Source of the DNA: a virus | Virus record (IMG/VR): IMGVR_UViG_3300008262_000003 | Location: 1 to 64,000 of that record | Strand: one strand, 5' to 3' | DNA length: 64,000 bases | In this document: positions 23,488 to 32,334 of the stretch, in pieces | How the letters are laid out: each line of letters opens with the position of its first letter | Numbering within the stretch: position 1 is the first letter of the stretch | Notes under the pieces: model-generated | Told to the model about the DNA's origin: nothing | Seen by the model: the letters and a program-made list of their open reading frames with translations, nothing else | Database searches by the model: none | Program-made: the position numbers and the translations under genes

Positions 23488-23963
23488 ATTAAAATAATTT
23501 GATTATTATTGAATATCACCGCATCCAATATTTCACCTTGGTGTATGTCAATGACACCATCTTTACCAATATCTAATGCAATTAAAACACCCGCATTGGC
23601 TTCAATAAAAGAAATATAACCATCTTCGATTTTAATAGTAAGATTTCTTTTTTTAGCCGATTTAATCATATCTTGAGTTGGTTTTATATTAAGGTGTTTT
23701 ATATGACCTGTATAAAGTGGATTTTTAATTATTAAATATGCTTTGGTTACTCTTCCATCATTTTGTTTAGCATAATATGTAGCATCGACTTTGGATGTTG
23801 TAAACCATCCACCACCTTTGAATTCTCCACCACTATATGAACCACCATGATACATCACTAATGGATTTCCCTCATCATCAATGACTTTTGTATCCATAAA
23901 TGGGAATTCGATGTTCTCAGTTTCCTCCCTCAATACTTTCCTTATATGTTCTTGTAAGTTCAT
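23484..23963 (-). CDS. Tagged ADP-ribosyltransferase-like protein
   Basis: 159 residues. Tag MNLQEHIRKVLRE, then ET. The body has the ART-PolyVal-like plan: KVIDDEGNPLVMYHGG (catalytic-site His in YHG, 38-40), GGWFTTSKVDATYYA (51-65), IIKNPL (78-83) and a C-terminal VIFNNNQI segment. ADP-ribosylation of host proteins on injection is the closest known parallel (T4 Alt). The match is by motif order. Activity is unproven, and the final acidic catalytic residue is not certain. Confidence 0.7.
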   Translation of the reverse strand: MNLQEHIRKVLREETENIEFPFMDTKVIDDEGNPLVMYHGGSYSGGEFKGGGWFTTSKVDATYYAKQNDGRVTKAYLIIKNPLYTGHIKHLNIKPTQDMIKSAKKRNLTIKIEDGYISFIEANAGVLIALDIGKDGVIDIHQGEILDAVIFNNNQIILI

Positions 23964-24595
23964 AATTTAATCTCCAATCTTTTATAATCTCCAATTGGAT
24001 ATATTGAGTATACCTCATCGGGTTTCTTCTTTACAATGGAAAAATAATATCCCGACCAATTACTTTCATCCTCGGGTCTTGAAAATAATACTTCACCACT
24101 ACCAATCTTATTTAATTCATCTTTAACTTTCCACCAATCAATTGGAAACCCAACTCCCTTTTTATATAATAATTCACCCCAAGTATCATAATTTAAAGAA
24201 GACCCTATTGAGTTTCTTGATTCCCAATCTCTCTCGGAATGCTTAACAAAAATATACTTATACCCATCGTCATCAAAAACCCCCGCCGAATATACCTTAT
24301 CAATATACTCCTTAACTTCATCACCATATCGGTCCATTAAATAATCCCCTAACGCATCTATCCAAGCATCAATACGATCATCCGAATCAAACTCGGTTGG
24401 AATTTTTCCCGAAGCAACATCAGTTGTTGATGACACAAGATTATCGTGAAAATTATCATAGTACTTGTGATTGTGCATAACCTCCGACTTTAATAAATCA
24501 AGAAAATCTGTTCCTTTAAGTCTCCTTACCACAAATGCCGGTAACTTTTTGGTTTCCTCCCTTAATATTCTTCTAATATTTTCTTGTAAGTTCAT
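23960..24595 (-). CDS. Tagged protein with RR module (211 aa)
   Basis: Tag MNLQENIRRILRE, then ETKKLPAFVVRRLKG (RR module). The acidic middle and the C-terminal domain ending SIYPIGDYKRLEIKL are unrecognised. That ending recurs in the fragment at 28576. The box (plus 24601-24607) 5 nt upstream heads this coupled block. Confidence 0.65.
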   Translation of the reverse strand: MNLQENIRRILREETKKLPAFVVRRLKGTDFLDLLKSEVMHNHKYYDNFHDNLVSSTTDVASGKIPTEFDSDDRIDAWIDALGDYLMDRYGDEVKEYIDKVYSAGVFDDDGYKYIFVKHSERDWESRNSIGSSLNYDTWGELLYKKGVGFPIDWWKVKDELNKIGSGEVLFSRPEDESNWSGYYFSIVKKKPDEVYSIYPIGDYKRLEIKL

Positions 24596-24612
24596 AATCA
24601 ATAAATATAAAC

Positions 24613-25368
24613 TTAATTAATCATTTTTTTACCCAATAGATTTTCTCTAAACATTCTTGTTTTCAAATCACGAGTCCAAGTTTTTTTTTGTTCAAAATTT
24701 AATTCGTTATAAATTCCAATCAAAGGTGGTGACATTCCTATCATATCCATAAAAGACAAATCATCCCAAATATCCATATATTTGTTATATAATTGTTTAA
24801 CGTTGTGAATCTGACCCTGAATTTCAACCTTGGTCATATTGACTGAAACATCTTTCAAATTTCTTGTTCCAAGCTCAGCTTGTTTTCGTAGTCTTTTTGA
24901 AAGATGACGGTGATTAAATGTATCATCAATCCAATGTGCTAATTCATGATGAATACTACCTTTAATTTTTTCAGGTGTAAATTCTTTTAGTATATAGATT
25001 CTCTGTTGTTCTTTTGATAATTTTTGAGCAGCAATTTCTATATTTCCGTGACCATAACCCAAAACAAAATTTTTCGCACTGTCATTTATTGAAATAAAAA
25101 TTTTTTGAGTACTGGGTTGATATCCATTGAGCCCATTATTAATAATAATATCACAAGGATTCATTTCATTAGCTTTGATAGCATCTCTTGTTTGTAATAT
25201 TGAAGTGTCAATAGTATCCCAACTAAACATATCATCTCTAACAATTCCTGTTTGACGAATCTCTTCGATATCTTTTTTGAAAAACATATCATACAATAAC
25301 TCAACATCATCATCCACCAATGTTAAAACCTCATTTAATACTTTTCTTATGTGTTCTTTTAAATTCAT
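24613..25368 (-). CDS. Tagged zinc metallopeptidase (251 aa)
   Basis: Tag MNLKEHIRKVLNE, then V. Residues 138-150 read SIHHELAHWIDDT, with HELAH (141-145) as zinc motif. The third ligand is probably an acidic residue further on and is not certain. The C-terminus is basic and helical. Predicted packaged peptidase. TATTTAT lies 3 nt before the ATG. Confidence 0.7.
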   Translation of the reverse strand: MNLKEHIRKVLNEVLTLVDDDVELLYDMFFKKDIEEIRQTGIVRDDMFSWDTIDTSILQTRDAIKANEMNPCDIIINNGLNGYQPSTQKIFISINDSAKNFVLGYGHGNIEIAAQKLSKEQQRIYILKEFTPEKIKGSIHHELAHWIDDTFNHRHLSKRLRKQAELGTRNLKDVSVNMTKVEIQGQIHNVKQLYNKYMDIWDDLSFMDMIGMSPPLIGIYNELNFEQKKTWTRDLKTRMFRENLLGKKMIN

Positions 25369-25392
25369 AATATAAATACGATCTTGTTTAAC

Positions 25393-25908
25393 TTAACCCG
25401 CACAATCTGCTTGAATCTGTTTATTCCTCCACTGAATCCAATACTCCTGTAACCCCTCTTTTGTTCGTTTCAAATTACTAATATCAAACTCATCACCAGG
25501 TAATAACACACCACTCAATTCAGATATTCTCCTATTAAGTTCAGGTGTGTGATTCCAACCTCCGACGTGATCAAAAGATGTATAAGCATCACAATTATTT
25601 TGAACATCAATAAACGGAATGGATAACTTATATGTAACATTCCCACTACCCATACCATCAGTTGACATTCTTATATTATTCAAATCAACTTTCTTGTATT
25701 CACCCTGTCTGTAAAGTTCTTTAAGTTTATCACCAACCTTACCCGACATTGTATTTGAAAATTTATGTGCAATGTCACCCATCTCATTAAATTCAGGTCC
25801 AATATACGTTCCATTACAACCATATTCAGTACAAGATATGTTGGATGTTTGTTCTGAGATTAAACCCATCATCTCTTTAATTCTTTCTATGTTTTCTTGT
25901 AGTTTCAT
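25393..25908 (-). CDS. Tagged protein (171 aa)
   Basis: Long-form tag MKLQENIERIKEMMGLISE, then Q, as in 27786 and 35086. The body has four cysteines (CTEYGCNG near residue 25, one mid-protein, one near the C-terminus), probably disulfides or a metal site. No family recognised. Confidence 0.65.
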   Translation of the reverse strand: MKLQENIERIKEMMGLISEQTSNISCTEYGCNGTYIGPEFNEMGDIAHKFSNTMSGKVGDKLKELYRQGEYKKVDLNNIRMSTDGMGSGNVTYKLSIPFIDVQNNCDAYTSFDHVGGWNHTPELNRRISELSGVLLPGDEFDISNLKRTKEGLQEYWIQWRNKQIQADCAG

Positions 25909-25911
25909 AAT

Positions 25912-27771
25912 TTATCTAATTAACATTTTCTTTAATAATCTTCTTATGTGTTCATATATACCGTACACACTACCTTCTGTTCCAAAGACACTATTTGGAA
26001 ATAAATCACCTAACATCTTATACTTATACGCTGCGTAAAACGCTGAAGGACTTTTTCGTCTAAAAGCTACTATGTTATTATTATATTTAGCAGCCTCATC
26101 TTTAAGTGTATCCTTATTCCACTTAGGATCTATCGGTCTTTCGGGGAATAATAACATAGGATCTATACGGTGAAACAATGCAGCTTTATAATGTAACGGA
26201 CTACCCGCACTAAATTCAAATGGATAATCATATTTAGCCGCTTCTCTTTCAATTTCACCAGGTGTCATATATGGAATTTTCATTGGAAATAAATCATCTA
26301 TCATTCCTCGAGTACGTGCCGCATCATAAGCACGACGAGAACCTTTTTTAAATTCATTTCTTGAATTATATTTACTAGCTTCTTGTTTAATTTCATCAGG
26401 TGTTACTCTTTTAACAGTACTTGGAAATAAATCGTTTAATATTTTATAATTATATGCCGCTTCATGAGCACGACGATTACCTTTTTGAAATTCACTTCTT
26501 GAATTATATTTACTAGCTTCTTGTCTAATCAAATCTTCAGTCCATTTTGTAAGTTTTCTTCCTTCAGGAAATAAATCATCTAACATTCCTCGTTTATATG
26601 CAACATTATAAACCGTAGGATTACCTCGTTTAAATTCTGCTTTTGAATTATATTTACTAGCCTCTTGTCTAATCATATCTTCAGTCCAGTTTGTAAATTT
26701 TCTTCCTTCAGGAAATAAATCATCTAACATTCCTCGAGTACGCGCTGTTTGATACGCCGAAGGACTACCTCGTTTAAATTCTACTTTTGAATTATATTTA
26801 CTAGCTTCTTGTTTAATCAAATCTTCAGTCCATTTTATATATTTTACTTCTGGAAATAGATCATTCATCATACCATACCTTAGTCCTGCATGATACGCCA
26901 AAGGATTACCTTTTTGAAATTCACTTCTTGAATTATATTTACTAGCTTCTTGTTTAATCAAATCTTCAGTCCATTTTGTAAGTTTTCTTCCTTCAGGAAA
27001 TAAATCATCTATCATTTCACGTCTAAGCGCCGCATCGTATGCCCCAGTACTACCTCGTTTAAATTCTGCTTTTGAATTATATTTACTAGCTTCTTGTTTA
27101 ATCAAATCTTCAGTCCATTTTGTAAGTTTTCTTTCTTCAGGAAATAAATCATCTATCATTCCTCGATTATACGCTGATTTATACGCCAAACGATTACCTT
27201 TCAGAAATTCACTTCTTAAATTATATTTACTAGCTTCTCGTCTGATCATATCATCAGTCCATTTTGTAAGTTTTTTTCCTTCAGGAAATAAATCATCTAA
27301 CATTCCTCGATTATATGCAATTGTATACGCCGAAGGACTACCTTTTTGAAATTCTTTTTTTAAATTATATTTACTAGCTTCTCGTCTGATCATATCATCA
27401 GTCCATTTTGTAAGTTTTCTTCCTTCAGGAAATAAATCATCCAACATTCCACGTCTATATGCCGCACCAAATGCCGCAATATCACCTTTTTCAAATTCTT
27501 TTTTTAAATTATACTTACTCGCCACTTGTCTGATCAAATCTTCAGTCCATTTTGTATGTTTTTTTCCTTCAGGAAATAAATCATCTAACATTCCACGTTT
27601 ATATGCGGTTTGATATGCCGAAGAACTACCTTTCTGAAATTCTACTTTTGAATTATATTTACTAGCTTCTTTTTTAATTTCATCCTCAGTCCATTTTAAT
27701 GGTCCGACATCTTCTAACAAAATACCTTCTGTTAAAACCCTTAATTGTAATTCTGTTAATCTTAATCTCAT
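25912..27771 (-). CDS. Tagged protein of twelve 48-residue repeats
   Basis: 619 residues. Tag MRLRLTELQLRVLTEGILLE, then D. Residues 25-600 are about twelve tandem units of 46-50 residues, consensus KWTEDLIRQEASKYNSRSEF then QKGNPSAYQAAYNRGMLDDL and FPEGRK. The last three units are diverged. The unit resembles a helical repeat found alone or in pairs in phage homing-endonuclease-type proteins, so nucleic-acid binding is plausible. High DNA identity between units predicts copy-number variation. The box is 5 nt upstream. Confidence 0.75.
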   Translation of the reverse strand: MRLRLTELQLRVLTEGILLEDVGPLKWTEDEIKKEASKYNSKVEFQKGSSSAYQTAYKRGMLDDLFPEGKKHTKWTEDLIRQVASKYNLKKEFEKGDIAAFGAAYRRGMLDDLFPEGRKLTKWTDDMIRREASKYNLKKEFQKGSPSAYTIAYNRGMLDDLFPEGKKLTKWTDDMIRREASKYNLRSEFLKGNRLAYKSAYNRGMIDDLFPEERKLTKWTEDLIKQEASKYNSKAEFKRGSTGAYDAALRREMIDDLFPEGRKLTKWTEDLIKQEASKYNSRSEFQKGNPLAYHAGLRYGMMNDLFPEVKYIKWTEDLIKQEASKYNSKVEFKRGSPSAYQTARTRGMLDDLFPEGRKFTNWTEDMIRQEASKYNSKAEFKRGNPTVYNVAYKRGMLDDLFPEGRKLTKWTEDLIRQEASKYNSRSEFQKGNRRAHEAAYNYKILNDLFPSTVKRVTPDEIKQEASKYNSRNEFKKGSRRAYDAARTRGMIDDLFPMKIPYMTPGEIEREAAKYDYPFEFSAGSPLHYKAALFHRIDPMLLFPERPIDPKWNKDTLKDEAAKYNNNIVAFRRKSPSAFYAAYKYKMLGDLFPNSVFGTEGSVYGIYEHIRRLLKKMLIR

Positions 27772-27785
27772 AATTAATAAATATA

Positions 27786-28571
27786 TTAATTATTAGGTCT
27801 TGATGCTTTATATCCTTTCGAATTCAAATAATCAATCAATTCATCCACCATACTTTTATCTTCTTCTTGAAAGGCGTGTCTAGATGGACTAACAATAATA
27901 CCATTATTATTTATAATCGTGAAATTTGATAAACCAAACTTCTGTACTAATTTGGATAATCTTTTCCCTAATTGCTCACGAGTTAAATTATATTTCTTAT
28001 AAACTTCGGAATCATCTGAAATTATAATATCAGGAACCACTTTACTCAAAGTCTTTCCTTTTTCGATAAACTCTTGAGATGCAACTTCCTTTTGACCATA
28101 ATCAGGATTTTCACTCACACTTAACGACTCATCACTTTCAAGAACATTCATAGCCTTATCAACTAAACTATTATCCACTTTAACGAAATATTGTATCACA
28201 CCAAATGGAAATGGTACATAATACATACCAACCGAACAATCTATGTTGGCACGTTTTAACATTAAACCAATTTTCTTTAAGATATTATTAGTGTTATTCA
28301 AATTCGATTTTGAATGATAAAGCAATATCTGAGACGCTATCTTGTGTTCAAATGAGTTTGGTTCCACTATGTCAATCTCAGAAGGTCTATTGAATTGAAA
28401 ACTACTATCCTCACCACCTGATTGTATGTGTTTAGTGTATTCCCCCATTTTTTTCCTGTCCTCATATGATAATTCCTCACCCCGATTCATCTTGTCCAAA
28501 ATGTCGTCGATGTTTTCGGTAATGAGCCCCATAACCTCTTTAATTCTTTGTATGTTTTCTTGTAGGTTCAT
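27786..28571 (-). CDS. Tagged protein (261 aa)
   Basis: Tag MNLQENIQRIKEVMGLITE, then N. A polar linker, then two alpha/beta segments of similar plan (about 75-150 and 170-255, the second ending VDELIDYLNSKGYKASRPN). No catalytic motif recognised. Confidence 0.6.
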   Translation of the reverse strand: MNLQENIQRIKEVMGLITENIDDILDKMNRGEELSYEDRKKMGEYTKHIQSGGEDSSFQFNRPSEIDIVEPNSFEHKIASQILLYHSKSNLNNTNNILKKIGLMLKRANIDCSVGMYYVPFPFGVIQYFVKVDNSLVDKAMNVLESDESLSVSENPDYGQKEVASQEFIEKGKTLSKVVPDIIISDDSEVYKKYNLTREQLGKRLSKLVQKFGLSNFTIINNNGIIVSPSRHAFQEEDKSMVDELIDYLNSKGYKASRPNN

Positions 28572-28575
28572 AATA

Positions 28576-28644
28576 TTATAATATAATCTTCACTCTTTTA
28601 TAATCTTTAATTTGATATATTGAATTTGTCACCTTGGGAACCAT
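28576..28644 (-). pseudogene. C-terminal remnant of a 23960-like gene
   Basis: The frame reads MVPKVTNSIYQIKDYKRVKIIL and stop. It aligns without gaps to the last 22 residues of the 23960 protein (shared SIY-I-DYKR--I-L). The rest of the gene is gone, replaced by the downstream end of 28662. It records a deletion or rearrangement inside the tagged-gene block. Confidence 0.55.
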
Positions 28645-28661
28645 CATATCTGTTCTTGTCA

Positions 28662-29795
28662 CTATAAATTAGTTTCATCAACAACTCTTACTATCGCTGG
28701 ACCATATTGGTCGTTATACATATCAAACGATTTTGAACTTCTGTTTGGATGTCCTACAGGCAGTCCTCTTGTACCAAAGTGGGATTCTTTATGACCAAAT
28801 TCTTTATCCATATCATAGAAATTATCAAAATAATAATCGTTGTAAACTTTGTCATCAAAATAACTATCTTTTACAACTCTACCATAATCATCTGACCATA
28901 AATTTGGTATCCCTTGAAATCCGTAAAAAACTTTATATCTCCCATTTTCATCACCATCATACGAAGATGTTTCTTCCCTTAATATTCTTATTATAGATTC
29001 TTCAATATTATCCTTATTTTTTTTAGGAAATAAATCATCTAACATCCCTCGATTTTTAGCAGGTTGATACGCCGAAGAACTACCTTTCTGAAATTCACCT
29101 CTTGAAGCATATTTGCTAGCTTCTTGTCTGATTTTATCTTCAGTCCATTTTAATTTTCTTTCAGGAAATAAATCATCTAACATTCCACGTTTGCGTGCCG
29201 CACTATATGCCAAATAACTACCTTTCTGAAATTCTCCTCTGTATTTGTACTTACTAGCTTCTCGTCTAACTTCATCATCTGTCCATTTTAATTTTCTTTC
29301 ACCAAATAAATCATCTAACATTTTATTTCTATATGCGAACCCGTATGCCGATTGACTACCCATTTGAAATTCTCCTCTTGAATTATATTTACTAGCTTCT
29401 TGTCTGACTTCATCTTCGGTCCATCGCTTATGTCCTCTATCACCATAATTCTCAAAATTCAAATCTTGCAAAATCCCAATTTTTGACGCAGCTTGATAAG
29501 CTTCAAAATTACCTTTTTTAAATTCACTTTTTGACTTATATTTACCCGCCTCTTGTTTAATCAAATCTTCAGTCCATTTTGATGCTTTCCTTTCAGGAAA
29601 TAAATCTTTCAACATTTTACGGTTATACGCCGCACCATACGCTGAAAGACTCCCTTTTTGAAAATCTCCTCTGTATTTGTACTTACTAGCTTCTCGTCTG
29701 ATTTCATCTTCAGTCCATTTTAATGGTCTAGCATCTTCTAACAAAATACCTTCTGTTAAAATCCTTAATTGTATCTCTGTTAATCTTAATCTCAT
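28662..29795 (-). CDS. Tagged repeat protein with internal second tag
   Basis: 377 residues. Tag MRLRLTEIQLRILTEGILLE, then D, as in 25912. Five 48-residue repeats follow (about 25-262). At about 266 a second tag-like helix, NIEESIIRILRE then ETS, precedes a C-terminal domain of about 100 residues rich in Asp/Tyr/Phe. The layout suggests a precursor cut twice, or fusion of two tagged genes. Confidence 0.7.
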   Translation of the reverse strand: MRLRLTEIQLRILTEGILLEDARPLKWTEDEIRREASKYKYRGDFQKGSLSAYGAAYNRKMLKDLFPERKASKWTEDLIKQEAGKYKSKSEFKKGNFEAYQAASKIGILQDLNFENYGDRGHKRWTEDEVRQEASKYNSRGEFQMGSQSAYGFAYRNKMLDDLFGERKLKWTDDEVRREASKYKYRGEFQKGSYLAYSAARKRGMLDDLFPERKLKWTEDKIRQEASKYASRGEFQKGSSSAYQPAKNRGMLDDLFPKKNKDNIEESIIRILREETSSYDGDENGRYKVFYGFQGIPNLWSDDYGRVVKDSYFDDKVYNDYYFDNFYDMDKEFGHKESHFGTRGLPVGHPNRSSKSFDMYNDQYGPAIVRVVDETNL

Positions 29796-30388
29796 AACTC
29801 TCTTTTAATTAAATTATAATAGAATTCACTAATCCTATCAGGTGTTGTAATGTTGTTCGCTCTTAATTGTGTTCTTATTTGATTAATAAAACCAACCAAC
29901 TGAATAAGTTGTACATTTTTATACATTTGAGGACTCTTGAAGTGTGGTTTAATTAAACCCATCTTCTGAAGTTCCCTAATCTTTCTTGATCCAAAATCAT
30001 CCGCAACGTTCTCACTATACTTCATAAACTTGGCAGCATCCATAACCGATACCTCCTCATTATAAAAATCATACATAGTTTTCTCACCATACTTCTTATA
30101 TTGATATTGATGTGCTATCTCATGAAAGATAACAAACAACGCCATCTCCAAACTAGTATTTAATACCGACTTATTAATTAACACCCCATTATGTAATGCC
30201 GCCCCAAGTGCTTGATACTTAAAATCCGCAAACTCTATTTTCTGACAACCCGACTTCTCAATGAAATCAACCAAAAAATCTGTAACCTCATCCGACATAT
30301 TATATGTGGATCTTAATTTATCAATAAAAGGACCCAAATTGGTGGTTTCCTCTCTTAATATTCTTCTTATGGTTTCTTGTAAGTTCAT
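29792..30388 (-). CDS. Tagged zinc metallopeptidase (198 aa)
   Basis: Tag MNLQETIRRILRE, then ET. HEIAH at 89-93 and SENVAD with Glu126 about 33 residues on give a standard HExxH plus distant Glu zinc site. Helical C-terminus. ATGA overlap with the repeat gene downstream. Not obviously paralogous to the 24613 or 2110 peptidases outside the motif. Confidence 0.7.
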   Translation of the reverse strand: MNLQETIRRILREETTNLGPFIDKLRSTYNMSDEVTDFLVDFIEKSGCQKIEFADFKYQALGAALHNGVLINKSVLNTSLEMALFVIFHEIAHQYQYKKYGEKTMYDFYNEEVSVMDAAKFMKYSENVADDFGSRKIRELQKMGLIKPHFKSPQMYKNVQLIQLVGFINQIRTQLRANNITTPDRISEFYYNLIKREL

Positions 30389-30397
30389 ATATCGATA

Positions 30398-31405
30398 TTA
30401 TTTTTTTAAATCGTTTTTATTTAGGGTTGAAATAAGTCTATGAAAATCTTCCCACATTTCCACTTGTTCTTCCGTATATTCATCCCAAGGTTCTCCAGTA
30501 AATCTTTCATAAAAGTTTTCGGCGTTTTTATTAAAATTATTATCAAAAATAAAATAACCAATATAATTTCCCTCTACAGGTTTTTTATATCTTACTTCTT
30601 GTATATATTCAAAATCATCTACCCTAACGTGGGATAAATCTTTATTTGGTTTTTCGTTAATGGAATATAAATATATTTTATTATTACCTGTTAATGAACC
30701 ATAATGATTTAACATACTCCAAACACCCAATAAAGCACCACCAATAGTTTTTGAAGCAGATATTTCTGGTGTTGTACTTCTTGCAATAATATCATCTGTG
30801 TGAAACTCAGGGTTACCATCATCATCAAATGACTCATAATATCCTTCTGGCTCAAAAATTATATTATCACCTTTGAATTCAGTTATAGCCCTATAATAGT
30901 TTTTAGTGGTTTCCTCTCTTAATATTCTTCTTATTGATTCATAAACATTAGTCTTCTTCGGTGTATTATCATTCCCACATTTGTGACAAACATATGGATC
31001 TTCACCACCATCAGATAGATACCAAAACCATCCACAATCCTCACAAACAACTGCCGACTCACCCTCTATCGCATAATACCTATCACGTATCTGATCATAG
31101 TAATGTTCACTGAAAAAATTATATAAATCATCCCACATTTCGGTAAATAATTCACTGTTATAATATTCCTCATCTGAAAAGAAAGTATCCACCATATATG
31201 AAACAACCATTTTATTGAATTTATATTCATCCATAAAATTCCACTTGTCCTTATTCTTTGCAAACTTCTTGGACGCATCTGTTAACGCTTCCTTAAATAT
31301 TTCATCAATCTTCTTAAAGTCTAACCTTCTCAAAAGATGCTTTGGGATTTCAGATTCTTTTAATAATCTTCTAATCGTTTGTTTAATATTTTCTTGTAAG
31401 TCCAT
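30398..31405 (-). CDS. Tagged zinc-ribbon protein with internal tag and possible ART domain
   Basis: 335 residues. Tag MDLQENIKQTIRRLLKE, then S, and an RR module (IPKHLLRRLDF). A zinc ribbon (CEDCGWFW...CHKCGN) lies near 117-147. A second tag, NVYESIRRILRE then ETTKN, is near 152-168. The C-terminal part starts YYRAITEF and has RSTTPEISASK and a later YIQEVRY, the spacing expected of R-S-E type ADP-ribosyltransferases; that assignment is tentative. The box is 5 nt upstream. Confidence 0.6.
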   Translation of the reverse strand: MDLQENIKQTIRRLLKESEIPKHLLRRLDFKKIDEIFKEALTDASKKFAKNKDKWNFMDEYKFNKMVVSYMVDTFFSDEEYYNSELFTEMWDDLYNFFSEHYYDQIRDRYYAIEGESAVVCEDCGWFWYLSDGGEDPYVCHKCGNDNTPKKTNVYESIRRILREETTKNYYRAITEFKGDNIIFEPEGYYESFDDDGNPEFHTDDIIARSTTPEISASKTIGGALLGVWSMLNHYGSLTGNNKIYLYSINEKPNKDLSHVRVDDFEYIQEVRYKKPVEGNYIGYFIFDNNFNKNAENFYERFTGEPWDEYTEEQVEMWEDFHRLISTLNKNDLKK

Positions 31406-31420
31406 AAACTATAAATATAC

Positions 31421-31450
31421 AAAAAATGGAGATGTTTTCACATCCCCATC
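31421..31450 (-). terminator. Rho-independent terminator
   Basis: GGGGATGT-gaaa-ACATCTCC (one mismatch) then T6 on the minus strand; ends the 31860-31492 gene. Confidence 0.75.
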
Positions 31451-31491
31451 TAATTAAAAATTAAAAATTATTATGAAAAAAAACAAATTTC

Positions 31492-31860
31492 CTAACTCAT
31501 AACATATAAAGAAGAACCTTTACTATGGATCAATTCAAACTTATGGTCATCAACATTCCAACCGTTTAAGACCCAATTGGGTTGTACCCTCGGATTATAC
31601 TTAACACGAACATTACTAAGTTCAATATCTGGATCAACAAGAACCTGAACATCCTCACATAAAACCCAAGCACAAACCGACTTGTGTTGCCCATTAAAGA
31701 TCTTCTCCGCTGTTGATTTTTGATTTTTCAACTGACAACCTTTCATAATCAATTGAACAACTTTCGGATCAAAATACTTAACCTCCGTTGGATAAGTAAT
31801 TTTCCATTTCATATAGTTCTTACCTTGACTAAGATTAAACCTAACTTTGATCCGTTTCAT
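31492..31860 (-). CDS. Conserved phage protein, VCAWVLCE motif
   Basis: 122 residues starting MKRIKVRFNLSQGKNYMKWK, with MKGCQLKNQ and KSVCAWVLCEDV blocks that I recognise from uncharacterised phage proteins. Host-type promoter with a leader of about 25 nt. Confidence 0.65.
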   Translation of the reverse strand: MKRIKVRFNLSQGKNYMKWKITYPTEVKYFDPKVVQLIMKGCQLKNQKSTAEKIFNGQHKSVCAWVLCEDVQVLVDPDIELSNVRVKYNPRVQPNWVLNGWNVDDHKFELIHSKGSSLYVMS

Positions 31861-31886
31861 AATCTTGTTATTTTTCTTTAACAATA

Positions 31887-31917
31887 CAAAGATACTAGAA
31901 AAATTCTAACCTACAAA
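31887..31917 (-). promoter_or_regulatory. Host-type promoter (copy A of a duplicated region)
   Basis: Minus-strand TTTG-N19-TATCTTTG. The surrounding 55 bp are almost identical to 32664-32719. Confidence 0.75.
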
Positions 31918-31978
31918 TTTTTTTTGAAATTGTTGTATATGAGATAAAAACCTTCTTTAATAAACTAGTTATAACCAA

Positions 31979-32221
31979 TTAAACAGTCTTACCCATTTTA
32001 TTTCGTTCATACCATACCCACAGACTATCTCTCCAAGGTGTGTCATTCATGCCCCATTTTTGAGCATCAATTCTCATATCTTCTGGTAATTCCCAAAATA
32101 ATTGTTCCATTTCTTCTTGGTTTAAATTTACTTTACCATTATCCCAAGTTACATCCAATATAACATCGTGGAAATGTGCCCAATCATTTTTGTCAAAGTT
32201 GTAATCTTCTATTTTATTCAT
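31979..32221 (-). CDS. Small acidic protein (80 aa)
   Basis: Starts MNKIEDYNFDKNDWAHFHDV. Trp-rich, with a LPEDMRIDAQKWGMNDTPWR core that looks like a conserved small phage domain. A TATACTTTG upstream is a near -7 box. No function assigned. Confidence 0.6.
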   Translation of the reverse strand: MNKIEDYNFDKNDWAHFHDVILDVTWDNGKVNLNQEEMEQLFWELPEDMRIDAQKWGMNDTPWRDSLWVWYERNKMGKTV

Positions 32222-32334
32222 AATAATTAACTGGTTATAACAAAGTATATGTGAAATACCTCATAAGGTTTCTACTAATTATTTAGGTTTGTCGTCAGGT
32301 ACTTCACATATACCCAACCGTTAGTGATAATGAT

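Noticed and set aside
25912-27771. CRISPR-like array over the repeat region
   Set aside because: The 144-bp units are in-frame protein repeats without unique spacers.
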